DNA from: Pseudomonas entomophila
Lineage (GTDB): Bacteria > Pseudomonadota > Gammaproteobacteria > Pseudomonadales > Pseudomonadaceae
Assembly (NCBI RefSeq): GCF_029478665.1
Contig: NZ_JARPQB010000015.1
Span: forward strand, 62,001-126,000
Length of the DNA: 64,000 nt
Direction: 5' to 3'
Below the pieces are notes generated by a model, which saw only the letters and a list, made by a program, of their open reading frames with translations, was not told the DNA's origin and made no database searches. Every line of letters begins with the position of its first letter. Position 1 is the stretch's first letter. A program made the translations under genes and the position numbers. Positions 42,220 to 51,800 of the stretch are shown one piece after another.

Positions 42220-43547
42220 ACTTCTTGCTCCTCTGGTACATAGGTCACCAGCACATTCCCCGGTGCAGACGGGCGCAAACTCAACACAGGTAAATAGCGC
42301 CCAGTCTCCTGCACATATTGGCGCTGGAACTTCCTCGCCCCCACCAGCCCGTTCGCACCAGAGTATACCGCGTCACTATGGATGAACGCCTGTATGGGCA
42401 ACTGCGCGGGGATGTTCTGCGCCCAGGCCCCGAGCATCAGCTCGTTCCAGCCATAAGCATCGCCTACCCCTGCCGCCCGAGCCTGGTACCGGGTCTCGAC
42501 GCTCAGCTGGAACTGCGTTTCATCGACCAGATAAGCGCAGCTTTGATACGGCCTGCCTCGATAAGTGGCAAGCCAGCTCTGTGGCTGGAGTGCGCCACAA
42601 CGTCCACGAAAACTGCAGACTTCGCGATTGAGCCGCGTCCCAGCATCGAAAGGGTACACGCACATCGGCAGAATAGGCGTTGTCACTGGGTACTCCGAGG
42701 CGAACAACACAAAGCCTTGTGCCTTGTAGGTCTTGAACACACTCGTGTCGTGGGCGAAATAGGCAAACGACACGCCTTGCTCCTTGGTGAAGTCGGTCGG
42801 CACCGGGTTCCAGGCCTTGTACTGGTCGTTATCGACTGTACGCACCCATACGCCGTTGCAGTAGAAGCGGGCACGGCCACCCGCACACACGGTATCCTTA
42901 CTGGTGTACCTTTCATTGATCGCCTTGGCGACCGCGTAGCCGTTGTACAACTGCTCGCTTTGGGCGAAACCAAAGGGCAAGTCCCCGGCAACATAGCGCA
43001 GCACCGGCAACCACTGGCCGGTGGCCTGGAACCAGGCCAACTGGCTGCGCTGCGCACGCAGCAGGGCTTCAGGCAAGCCTGGTTGGTAATAGATAGCCTG
43101 CACCGCCAACTGCTTCGGCTGCTTGTCATCCCAGTACGCCACGCGAACCTCGTTGCCCTCGCGCGCGACGACCTGGTACGGCTTGTCCAGGGTCGAGGCC
43201 TCAATCCCCGCATGCAGGATATAACCGCTACGCTCGGGATTGGCGACCCCCTTGCCATCCCGGCGCAAGAGCTGGAAAGCCTCGTATTGCTGCCACTGAG
43301 CCAGGGAGTCGTGTCGCCAGAACTCGCGCTGATGCGCCTCGCTCATCGGCCGCATCAACACGCCACTGCAGGCGTCCTCTGGGGTATTGTTCATACATCG
43401 CTCGGGGGTTGCCGCCACCCGTTGGTTGAGGGCAATAGCGGTTTCCAAACCACTCATGGCATAGGCATCCGGCATCGGCAACAAGCCGATTACCCAGGCC
43501 ATCGCCGCCTTGCTCAACATTTTGCCAACCACCGTTCTGCAGCGCAT
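42213..43547 (-). CDS. Secreted two-repeat protein, possibly halovibrin-like (copy B)
   Basis: A 444-residue protein with a signal peptide (about residues 1-31, ending MPDAYA). Two related halves are visible. One opens with LNQRVAATPERCMNNTPEDA then CSGVLMRP; the other with INERYTSKDTVC then FYCNGVWVRT, WNPVPTDF and GVSFAYFAHDT. Many Cys suggest disulfides. It aligns end to end with the product at 46373-47797 (shared GxWLPVLR, SW..xYxGR and NIPxxLPIxA blocks). The LN-RY, CNGV, WNP and GVSF-Y pattern recalls proteins annotated as halovibrin HvnA (secreted NAD-glycohydrolase/ADP-ribosyltransferase), but I cannot confirm this. CAGGAG precedes the ATG. Last gene of the five-gene block. Confidence 0.7.
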   Translation of the reverse strand: MRCRTVVGKMLSKAAMAWVIGLLPMPDAYAMSGLETAIALNQRVAATPERCMNNTPEDACSGVLMRPMSEAHQREFWRHDSLAQWQQYEAFQLLRRDGKGVANPERSGYILHAGIEASTLDKPYQVVAREGNEVRVAYWDDKQPKQLAVQAIYYQPGLPEALLRAQRSQLAWFQATGQWLPVLRYVAGDLPFGFAQSEQLYNGYAVAKAINERYTSKDTVCAGGRARFYCNGVWVRTVDNDQYKAWNPVPTDFTKEQGVSFAYFAHDTSVFKTYKAQGFVLFASEYPVTTPILPMCVYPFDAGTRLNREVCSFRGRCGALQPQSWLATYRGRPYQSCAYLVDETQFQLSVETRYQARAAGVGDAYGWNELMLGAWAQNIPAQLPIQAFIHSDAVYSGANGLVGARKFQRQYVQETGRYLPVLSLRPSAPGNVLVTYVPEEQEVQ

Positions 43548-43578
43548 GCCTGCACTCCTGATTAGACCAATACACCGC

Positions 43579-46311
43579 CTACGCCAACGTGTAGGGAACC
43601 ATGCACACCGCCGCATACTTGGCGCTGATTGCCGGCATCATCATGGCGCCGTCACTCTTGCGTAACGCCACTGCCTGCTTGTAACCGGTGTACTGAGCGG
43701 CGGGTTCGCACATCCAGGTATATCCCTGCCCAAGGTAGGGCACCAAGGGGCCATAACGGTGCCGATAGTCGATGTAAGCCGCGTGGCTGAAGTTTGTGCC
43801 GCCGCAAGTGCGGCACCAGGCCAGCGCACCTGCAAGGTCGGTCGCTGCGGACCTGACTTCCAGGCGATAGACCTGGGTCACTTCCACAGTGAAACTGACC
43901 TGTGTGCCGAGACTGTCGATGATCGAGATCACGGCAGTGCCATTACTCTCGCCAACGACCGTACCCTCGATCACCGAGGCCACAGCCGGCTTGCTGCTGA
44001 CGTATCGATAGGGAGGCAGCCCACCCACTGCATGCCTCACGGCGCTATTGCCTATCGACTCGTTCAGCGGCTTACCACGTGCCAGGTGCTTGACGGTGAT
44101 GCCATCAAGCTTCATCAGGCTTGAGTCCACACTCAAGTAGTAACGCACCGCATGCCTGGCGACCGGCGAGTGGCCTATCTCGCGTCCACCTCGTAGGACG
44201 CTGTAGTAAAACGCCAGCTCACCGCCGAGGCTGTCCGTCAGCAAGCGTGCGGCAACCAGAAAGCTCAGGGGTTGCCGGCCATCGTAACGCTGCGGTTGAC
44301 TGTCGTATGGCTTGCCGCCCCGGACATGCAAAGCCACGCTATCTCCGGGCCGTAGGCCTTCTGCCTGATGACCTGCCCGTACGGTAATGCCCTGTGGCGG
44401 GGACTTCGACGGATCGAGGCTGCCATCCCCAAGCACTTCCATGACCTGCGGTTTCTCCAGCCGCAACGGCAAACCCGCGGTCAAGGTAAGCGCCAGCCTG
44501 ACTGACAAGCGTACGCGCTGGTCGGCCGGGCGTGTCACCCGGTAGTACAGCACTGCCCCGCGCTCCAACACCGTGTTCGCGACCTCAGGCGCAATGCTCC
44601 AGCTGTTGCCACTGCCAGCAAGGCTGGCGCGAGCGCCGGTATCCGCCACCTCCAAGTAGACTTCGACACCGTCATCGGGCTCGGCCTCTGGGTAATCCAG
44701 TTGCACAGCCACGGCCTGGTTAGCGTCAACCCGTACGTCACCCAGCTCATCCCGACCTGCTACCCAGGCAGGTGGCAAGGTCGGTTGCAGCGCCCCCATC
44801 CCTAGCCACAGGCGCGGTGAATGGCGTGCAGCAGCCGGCCCGGCACTGGCGATGCGGTAGTGCAGTTGCAGGCTGCCCTGAGCGATAGCCTGGAGATGTT
44901 CGCGTGCCACCAGGAACACTTGGCTGCCCTTTTCGGCCGCTGACCGGTTGACAGTGCGCGTCACCTCCCAGACATAAGGTACCCCGCAAACAGAGAGACC
45001 ATGCCAGCACAAGGTTACCCGCTGGCCGTAAGCCAGGCTGCGATCGCGCACGGTAACGGCCAGACTGGTCCCCATCGAGACGATGCATCCGTCGGTGACA
45101 ACGCCAGGGTCGGGGTAGGCCAGGCTGGTGACGATGCCCGGCACCTCCAAGTAGCGCGTCGATGAAACTGCCACCACCTCACCGCCGCGCAGCACATCGT
45201 AGGCCAGTGACAACCAGCCTGCGGCCAGTTGCGCCAGCCAATCGTCCGGGAGTTGGAAGTAAAAGCCCTTCGCAGTCTCGTCGATCACTTGCTCCAGGCT
45301 CAGGGAAGCGGCTTGGGCACTGAAGCCAATACCGTTGACGCGCAACCTGACCCTGTCGCCGATCGCCATCTGTTGCGCCGTCGCCCAAACCAGGACCTGC
45401 ACCCCCCCCGCCACCAGATCGATCTCCTGCGTCTCGATCGGGCCATGCAACCGGGGGGGATCGCACAGGTTGGCAGGCCCCGATTCCCGGCCCATCTGCG
45501 GTGGCACGGCGACCCAGGTGACGGGTGACCACTTCTGCGATGGATCGCCCACCACGTCGATAACCCGATAACGCACCGGTACCAGGCTGGCGCAACCTGC
45601 CGCGACGATGCAGGCTTCTGGCACCTTGATTTCCACTGCCCGCCCCACTTCCTCGTCAGTGAAGCGGTACCCTAGCAGTTGGTTACCCCACGCCAGCTGC
45701 AACAACCCACCCGCTTGCATGAACAACCACGGTAGTACCCGTACCACGGCCGCCGCACCTGGGGCTACCGATGATTTCAGCTCAGGTGCGGCAAGCCCGC
45801 CGTGCCAAGGTGTCTCAGGGGTGGGGTCGGGGCCGCCGGGCAAGCTTGGCTTGCACAACAGCGTCAGCGGCGCCGAGCGCCCCACCTGCTCCTGTTCATT
45901 GTTGCGGGTCACTTCGCAATACAGTTCACTGATACCTGTCACCACCTGCTCGGCTGGCAAGTAGAGCGCAATATCGCCACCCTCCTGCTCTGCTGCCACA
46001 AGGATTTGATGGATCGCTACAGGTGCTTGGTCAAGCCTTTGGTTGAATACCTTGACAAGATCGCCGGCACGCAGCCGCTCATGGCGCTGTAGCACAGCCA
46101 CCAAGCCTTGCGGGTGGGGCTGGAGCAAGCTGCTGTAGATGCCCACATCCGCCAGGTGCTCAAGCACCACCGCCCCCGGGATGAACAAGTGCGGCAACGT
46201 CAGCGCGTCAACGCCCATGCCGCCCTTCGCCGCAAAACGCTCATTGGAACGCCTGAGCGCCAGCTCCAGGGTTTCTTCGTCGGCCTCTGTCACTGCGATG
46301 TCACTGTCCAT
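43579..46311 (-). CDS. Large Ig-module protein with Big2-like and lectin-like C-terminus (fused form)
   Basis: A 910-residue protein of no named family and without a signal peptide. Its first 170 residues (LPHLFIPGAVV, LVAAEQEGGD, SELYCEVTRN) are colinear with the start of the 1368-residue protein at 48881. Several Ig-like modules of 100-120 residues follow, each with a GD-x-V-x-L-x-W or H-G type strand and a Y-x-V end. About residues 770-830 form a Big2-like domain (YVSSKPAVASVIEGTVVGES). The last 90, with four Cys, look like a C-type-lectin/invasin-tip fold and match the end of the product at 47821. The start at 46311 was chosen over an upstream GTG because it gives the family-like start MDSDIAVTEADEETLELA. 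Confidence 0.75.
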   Translation of the reverse strand: MDSDIAVTEADEETLELALRRSNERFAAKGGMGVDALTLPHLFIPGAVVLEHLADVGIYSSLLQPHPQGLVAVLQRHERLRAGDLVKVFNQRLDQAPVAIHQILVAAEQEGGDIALYLPAEQVVTGISELYCEVTRNNEQEQVGRSAPLTLLCKPSLPGGPDPTPETPWHGGLAAPELKSSVAPGAAAVVRVLPWLFMQAGGLLQLAWGNQLLGYRFTDEEVGRAVEIKVPEACIVAAGCASLVPVRYRVIDVVGDPSQKWSPVTWVAVPPQMGRESGPANLCDPPRLHGPIETQEIDLVAGGVQVLVWATAQQMAIGDRVRLRVNGIGFSAQAASLSLEQVIDETAKGFYFQLPDDWLAQLAAGWLSLAYDVLRGGEVVAVSSTRYLEVPGIVTSLAYPDPGVVTDGCIVSMGTSLAVTVRDRSLAYGQRVTLCWHGLSVCGVPYVWEVTRTVNRSAAEKGSQVFLVAREHLQAIAQGSLQLHYRIASAGPAAARHSPRLWLGMGALQPTLPPAWVAGRDELGDVRVDANQAVAVQLDYPEAEPDDGVEVYLEVADTGARASLAGSGNSWSIAPEVANTVLERGAVLYYRVTRPADQRVRLSVRLALTLTAGLPLRLEKPQVMEVLGDGSLDPSKSPPQGITVRAGHQAEGLRPGDSVALHVRGGKPYDSQPQRYDGRQPLSFLVAARLLTDSLGGELAFYYSVLRGGREIGHSPVARHAVRYYLSVDSSLMKLDGITVKHLARGKPLNESIGNSAVRHAVGGLPPYRYVSSKPAVASVIEGTVVGESNGTAVISIIDSLGTQVSFTVEVTQVYRLEVRSAATDLAGALAWCRTCGGTNFSHAAYIDYRHRYGPLVPYLGQGYTWMCEPAAQYTGYKQAVALRKSDGAMMMPAISAKYAAVCMVPYTLA

Positions 46312-46372
46312 CTCACACCCCGTTTGCATTTGCAGAAAAAGCCCGCTTGCCCCATCGAGCGACACACGGGCC

Positions 46373-47797
46373 TCAGTTCATCACACACCCCGGTGGCATC
46401 GCCTCCTCCCCCAGGGGCGGGCAGGATTCCGACTTCTGCTGCATGGGCGCACGCTCCTGCAGGTACTGATCATCAGGCAAGTAGCTGAACACCCTGGCCC
46501 CAGGGGCCAGGTTGACCTGCACTATCGGCACGCGCTTTTTAGTTTCCCGGAAGTAGTCCCATTGGATGTACTGGGCACCGGCGAGGCTAGGGCGGCTGCC
46601 AGTGGGGTAGTAGATTGCCTCGATCGGCAATTTCTCCGGGATGTTCGGCGGCCAGGCACCGATGATGATTTCATTGTGCGCACCGGCACTGGCTCGCACA
46701 TCGATGTTCAGTTGATACTGTGCAGCGCTGGGCGTGGGTTCCATGCTAAAAGCGCAACTCGACGCTGGGTTTCGGCCGTAGGACCTTTGCCAGGCTGGAA
46801 CCGTCGTGATGTTCTGCGACAGGCAACTGGCGCGGCAGCTGTTGGGTACACTGTTGGTACCTGCATTGGCGGGATAGGCGCAGCGCATCCTCACCTTGTG
46901 GGTGAAGGGTATCTCGAGGCGGTTGAAGATCAACCCCGGTGCATTGCTCGCCAGGCGCAAGATCCCGGTGTCGGCACGTAAATAAGTCCATGACACGCCA
47001 TCGCGCCGGTTGGAAGCTTCTGTAGGGTTCCACGAGTGGAACCCCGTCGATGCCGAGGTGGCCCGGATCAGCACGCCGTTGCAGTTGTAGCTGGGGCTGC
47101 CATCCGCGCATTGGGCCTGGGTGTCGGCGTAGCGCTGGTTGAGCCGGGCGGCCACCCGTTCACCGGTATCCAGTTGCTCAGCCAGGTCGAAGCTGAACAT
47201 CCTGCCTGGCGGCGAGGCCGAATCGAACCGCAGCACCGGCAGCCAGGTACCGGTTGCCATGAAGTAGTCGCGCTGGTCCTTCTGCGCCGCCGGCAAACCG
47301 TTGATATCGCGGGTGGTGTAATACAGTGCCAGCACGGGGATAAGCTGGGGGCGTGAGCTGTCCCAGTTGACCACCTGCAATTCACTGGGTCGATGACTGC
47401 CGTCATCGCCCCGGAGCTGGTAGTCCTTGCCCTGGGTCTGCGCCTCGAAACGCCTGGCGAAGATGTAGCCATTGCGCGCCGTGATACCCGAGCCTTGCAC
47501 ATCGTGACGCAACCAGTCGAAGCGCTCCGCGCCCAAGGCAATTGCCTCGGTGCCATGCTCCCAGAACTTCGCAGCCGCGACAGCAGGTTGCTGGCGCAGC
47601 ATCACGCCGCTACAGAAATACGCAGGGTGATTGTTCAGGCAACGGCCCGCGTCACTCTGCTGCGCCTGGTTGAGGCTTACCGCCAGTTCCGGCCCCGAGA
47701 TCGCCCAGGCCAGCGCCGGTAACAAGCCCGCGATTGCTATCAGAGAAACACGCAGGTACGCCGAAAGCGCCCGCGCGAGCATATGTGGTGCCGTCAT
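46373..47797 (-). CDS. Secreted two-repeat protein, possibly halovibrin-like (copy A)
   Basis: A 474-residue protein with a clear signal peptide (hydrophobic VSLIAIAGLLPALAWA, cleavage near residue 32). It is a paralogue of the product at 42213. The halves start LNQAQQSDAGRCLNNHPAYF-CSGVML and LNQRYADTQAQCADGSPSYN-CNGVLI, showing an internal duplication. Conserved spots include FHSWNPTEAS, GVSWTYLRADT, CAYPANAGT, a Cys-rich SCRASC and the SYGRNPASSCAF block. Possible relation to HvnA-type secreted NAD-glycohydrolases is a weak impression. ATG at 47797 is preceded in frame by a GTG; 23 bp from the preceding gene. Confidence 0.7.
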   Translation of the reverse strand: MTAPHMLARALSAYLRVSLIAIAGLLPALAWAISGPELAVSLNQAQQSDAGRCLNNHPAYFCSGVMLRQQPAVAAAKFWEHGTEAIALGAERFDWLRHDVQGSGITARNGYIFARRFEAQTQGKDYQLRGDDGSHRPSELQVVNWDSSRPQLIPVLALYYTTRDINGLPAAQKDQRDYFMATGTWLPVLRFDSASPPGRMFSFDLAEQLDTGERVAARLNQRYADTQAQCADGSPSYNCNGVLIRATSASTGFHSWNPTEASNRRDGVSWTYLRADTGILRLASNAPGLIFNRLEIPFTHKVRMRCAYPANAGTNSVPNSCRASCLSQNITTVPAWQRSYGRNPASSCAFSMEPTPSAAQYQLNIDVRASAGAHNEIIIGAWPPNIPEKLPIEAIYYPTGSRPSLAGAQYIQWDYFRETKKRVPIVQVNLAPGARVFSYLPDDQYLQERAPMQQKSESCPPLGEEAMPPGCVMN

Positions 47798-47820
47798 CAC
47801 AGTGCCCTTGAAGATGGAAT

Positions 47821-48816
47821 TCAGCTTTTGAAACAGATCACCTGGCGCAACAGGTTGGGGTCAGTCGCCTCGGAGGTCACTTCATCGGTGCGGGGGTCGA
47901 AGGTGGTCGCAATATTGCTGTTGACCTCGGCCCCCCAGGCCGGGTAGTTAGGCAGTCCCAGGGTACGCATCTGTGCCGGGAACCGTCCCTTTAGATCATT
48001 GAAGTCCACCGCTTGCGCCAACCGCCAACCAAGCCTCATGCATTGCGTGCTGGCCTGGTTCCAGGTACTACCGTCACTGGCCACGACGTCGAATTGATGA
48101 ATGCCCAGCACCGTCAATTGGTAGGCCTGCGCTTGGCCAGCCACTTGGGCGGTAATCGTGGCAGTGCCGTTGCGCAGCGCAGTGACCCGGCCCTGGGTCT
48201 TATCGACAACAGCGACACTCTCATCGCTACTTTTGTAGTCCGTCCCACCCGGTGCCTGGCGGACGAAGCTGAATGCCTCACGCTCTGGTCCCTCCTTGGG
48301 TAGCTGTATTTCGCCATCGCGATAGACCGCCACCAACCCTTTGCCGGTCAGGTCATGGCTGTAGCTGCCGGCGAAGCCCTGGACCACCCGAAACGACAGT
48401 GGTGGGCTGGCCAGCTGGGCGCACACCTGTGCATCTTGCAGCGCAGGACTGCCGACACAGTAGCGAATTTGCATCGGGCTCCCCGCGTGGGAGGCGAAAT
48501 GAGCCTTGTCCAGCGACAGCCGGATTGGTCGGGTCGACAACCCAACTACGGTGCGCTGACTGACGACCACCGTGCCATTGGCCAATAACTGCAGCACCAA
48601 GGCTTGCTGGTTGTATGTCGGCCCACCCGTCATTGTCTCGACGTTCAGCCCATTGGCAGGAATGTCGTTCGGGTCCAGCGTTCCGCCTTCCTTGACCTGC
48701 ACGGTCGTCGGTGCTGGCAAAGCTGCCCACGCCGGGCCAACAACGGCACTCAACAGCACGCCTGACAGCCATGCCCGGCCACCGTTGGCCAGGCCCAACT
48801 TGAATCTATTGCGCAT
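47821..48816 (-). CDS. Secreted Big2/lectin-like protein
   Basis: A 331-residue protein with a signal peptide (WLSGVLLSAVVGPAWA, cleavage near residue 31). It then has an Ig-like module (GGTLDPNDIPANGLNVE onward), a Big2-like domain at about 195-245 (YKSSDESVAVVDKTQGRVTA, NGTATITAQVAG) and a C-terminal lectin-like part with WNQASTQCMRLGWRLAQAVD, YPAWGAEV and a final ICFKS. The whole chain is colinear with the C-terminal third of the 910-residue protein at 43579. GAGGAGA precedes the ATG. A surface or secreted adhesin role is inferred from domain type only. Confidence 0.75.
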   Translation of the reverse strand: MRNRFKLGLANGGRAWLSGVLLSAVVGPAWAALPAPTTVQVKEGGTLDPNDIPANGLNVETMTGGPTYNQQALVLQLLANGTVVVSQRTVVGLSTRPIRLSLDKAHFASHAGSPMQIRYCVGSPALQDAQVCAQLASPPLSFRVVQGFAGSYSHDLTGKGLVAVYRDGEIQLPKEGPEREAFSFVRQAPGGTDYKSSDESVAVVDKTQGRVTALRNGTATITAQVAGQAQAYQLTVLGIHQFDVVASDGSTWNQASTQCMRLGWRLAQAVDFNDLKGRFPAQMRTLGLPNYPAWGAEVNSNIATTFDPRTDEVTSEATDPNLLRQVICFKS

Positions 48817-48880
48817 ACAGGTTCTCCTCGGCAACCAGGGCCGGCCGGCCCTGGTTGCACGCTTGGACGCAAGTGGGATA

Positions 48881-51800
48881 TCAGCCGTGGCGCAGTTCGT
48901 TTTCCGCCGCCACCTTGACGCCAGGCGTGGTGTCCGGATGGCCGGTCACCAGGCGGCCGTGCAGCAGGCGCTGCGCAGCTGAGCTGTCACCGCCGCCAGT
49001 GGCATGGCCCCAGGTCACCACTCGGCCGTCCGAAGTCAAAGCCGTGAACCCATTGCTGTTGGCGTAGATCGCCCGCACATTGTTCAACCCTGGTACCTGG
49101 GAGACATCGCCCCCTGAATCCGCGTGCCCCCAAGCCACCACGGCGCCATTGCTGCGTAGCGCAGCGAAACTCCAGGCACTGCCCACCACCTGGACGATGT
49201 CGCTCAGTTGCTGGATGGCGGCCGGCACTGTGCCGCCATTGTTCCTGTTGCCCCAGGCCACTACTTGCCCGCTGCGTCGGCGGGCGCAGAAGGCATGCCA
49301 GGTACTGGTCACCTCGACGATGTCGGTCATTAGCGCGATGTCCGCCGGTACGATGCCGCCATGGCTGTCTGGGCCCCAGGCCAGTACCTGGCTACCCGTG
49401 GTCAGCACCGCGAAGGCCCGGGCGGTGGCGCCTTCGAGTGTGGCGATATCCCGACGATTCTTGATCGCCTGCGTGATAACTCCGCCGTAGCCGGTGTTGC
49501 CCCAGACTTCCACGCTCATGTCGGCGCGCCGCACCACAAAGGCGGCGTAACTGCCTTTGACATGAATGTTGTCAGTACGGTTGGCGATGGCCGCAGGGAT
49601 GGCGTCACCATTGCCGGATGCCCCCCAAGCGACCAGGGTACCGTCACGGCGCTTGGCAGCGAACGCCTGGCCCGCGCCGTAGACGTCGACGAAATCACGA
49701 TTGTTCCTGACGTTATTGTTGAACGAAGCAACATTATGGCCCGTGCCCCAACCCACCAGGCTCCTATCGCTTTCACGGCAACCGACAAAGGCGGTCGAAT
49801 TGCTGCGCAGGAAGCGGAATCTGGTGCTGTCCCCGTTAGGGTACGCATTACCCTCTGCGGCATTGCCCCAGGTGAGGATGGTTCGGTCGCTCAATATAGC
49901 CGCGCAGGCACTGCGGGTCGCACACAAGCCGACCACGTTGTTGGGCGAGCCGCCCGCCGGCCCACGCCCGCCCCAGCCCACCATGCCCCAGTAAGCCAGC
50001 GCAAAGCGCCCAGGCGTGCGGGGTTGATTCTCGATCAATGCGACGAATGCCGCCGTGCCGTTGACGTTCGTATCGTTACCGGTGCCGAACACATTGGCGG
50101 GGTTGAGCGCTATGGCATCGTCCTGGTTGCGCACCCGCAGCACCTTGTGCGGCTCCTTGTCTAGCCAGCTAGTGCCTGCGATCCAGGTGGTATCGCCCTG
50201 GTACTGCCATTCCACCAGGATCGGCCGTGGTTGCGCCTCGGCGCTGTACGCACTAAGCACCCGGGGCGAGCTCGAGGCCCGGTAGGTGGTAGCGTTGTAG
50301 CGGGCACCGAACACACGTATCGTGCCTTTGCTGAGTACTCGGCTGACGGTGTAGGGGTTAGACTCCGAAGGCCCCTCCGGCGCACCGGAATCACGGAACA
50401 ACGTATAGGACAGCTCAATGTCCTGGTTGAGCCATTGCAGGATATCCCGCTTAGGCACGCGGCGTCGCAGTTGTCCGCCCGCTTCATGCGGTTCCACGGT
50501 CCACGCGTAATTCTTGCCGGTTCCATTCGAACCCATGACCCTCAGGGTGACCAGATCGCGGTTGCGCAACTGTGCCGCAGCGGCAATCAGCACCGTGGCG
50601 CCACCCGGTACAGTCTCCGATACATCCTCCGGTAAATCATCCGGGTTGAGCTTGCCGTTGACCGCCTCGACAAAGATCGGCAGTGGCAGCGTAGAGCCCT
50701 GCACCCGCAGCGTGATGGGGTCGGAATTTTGCTCACGGCCGCTGAGCCGGAACACGTTGTAATGCACCACCACATCACCGTTGTTGCTGGCCCTGACGAA
50801 GTCCGCCGGGATGGTGTGCTCCCGCGCCAGGCCTTGCTGGCCTTCGATGATGGTCTTCCCATGCACATGAACACTACCCGGATGCTGCCCGGCCCAGTTG
50901 ATCTCCCACGCGTCGCCGAGCTCGAAGCCGACGGCGGCCACCATCCGCAGGGTGACCGATTGATTGGCCGCGACCGGTGCGTAGGGTTCGGGCCAGAGCT
51001 TACCATCGACGAGGATCTGCAGCGGGGGCAGTTTCTGGCTTGGGACTACCCCTATGTTCAGGGTCAGCGGTTCCGAGGTGCCAACCTCCACACCGCCCTC
51101 AAGAATCGTGTAGGTGATCTCCACTGTGGAGTTGTCGTTGGCAAGCAACTGCGCCTGGTCGATGTAGAAGTAGGCGGCCTCGCTCAGTTGCGGTTCTTGC
51201 ACAAGGTCCTCGACCGCGCCTTGCCAGTTGGGCCAATTCAAGCGGATTCGCTTACCCGATGCCGGGTCGGCAAAGAAACTCACCTTAACTTCGATGGCCG
51301 CATGGTCCCGCGGATTGACATTGCCGTCGGCAAATACAGGCTCTGTTTCCGGTGCTGGCAAGTCATTCAACCCTCTACCGACCCCCACGAAGGTCGATTC
51401 AGACTCCAGCGGTACCGGCAGGCCAGCCCGCTCGACCTGATAGCTAAGCTGCAGGCTGCCGTGATCAAGCGGCGCGAGGTTCCCAGCGACAGGGACGATG
51501 AGCAGGAAGTCCTTGCCTACCTGTGCCGGCCGCACTTGGCGACGCTGGGTATAGAGCAGTTGGCTACCATCCGCCCGGGTCCCCTCCCAGCGCAATCTCA
51601 CCCAATCGCCTGCCAGCAGGCCGACGGCAGCCTCGATAAGCACCGTGGCGGTCTCGCTGTCGGCCTCGACCCTGTCATCCTTGGCCTCGACCAGGATCGG
51701 CCTGGCCAACCCTCTGGCCTGGCCGATGAAGGAGACGAACGTGCGTTTGGAGAGAAAGGTCTCGCTGCCTCGGGTGACCTGGTAAAAGGCAATCCCGCTG

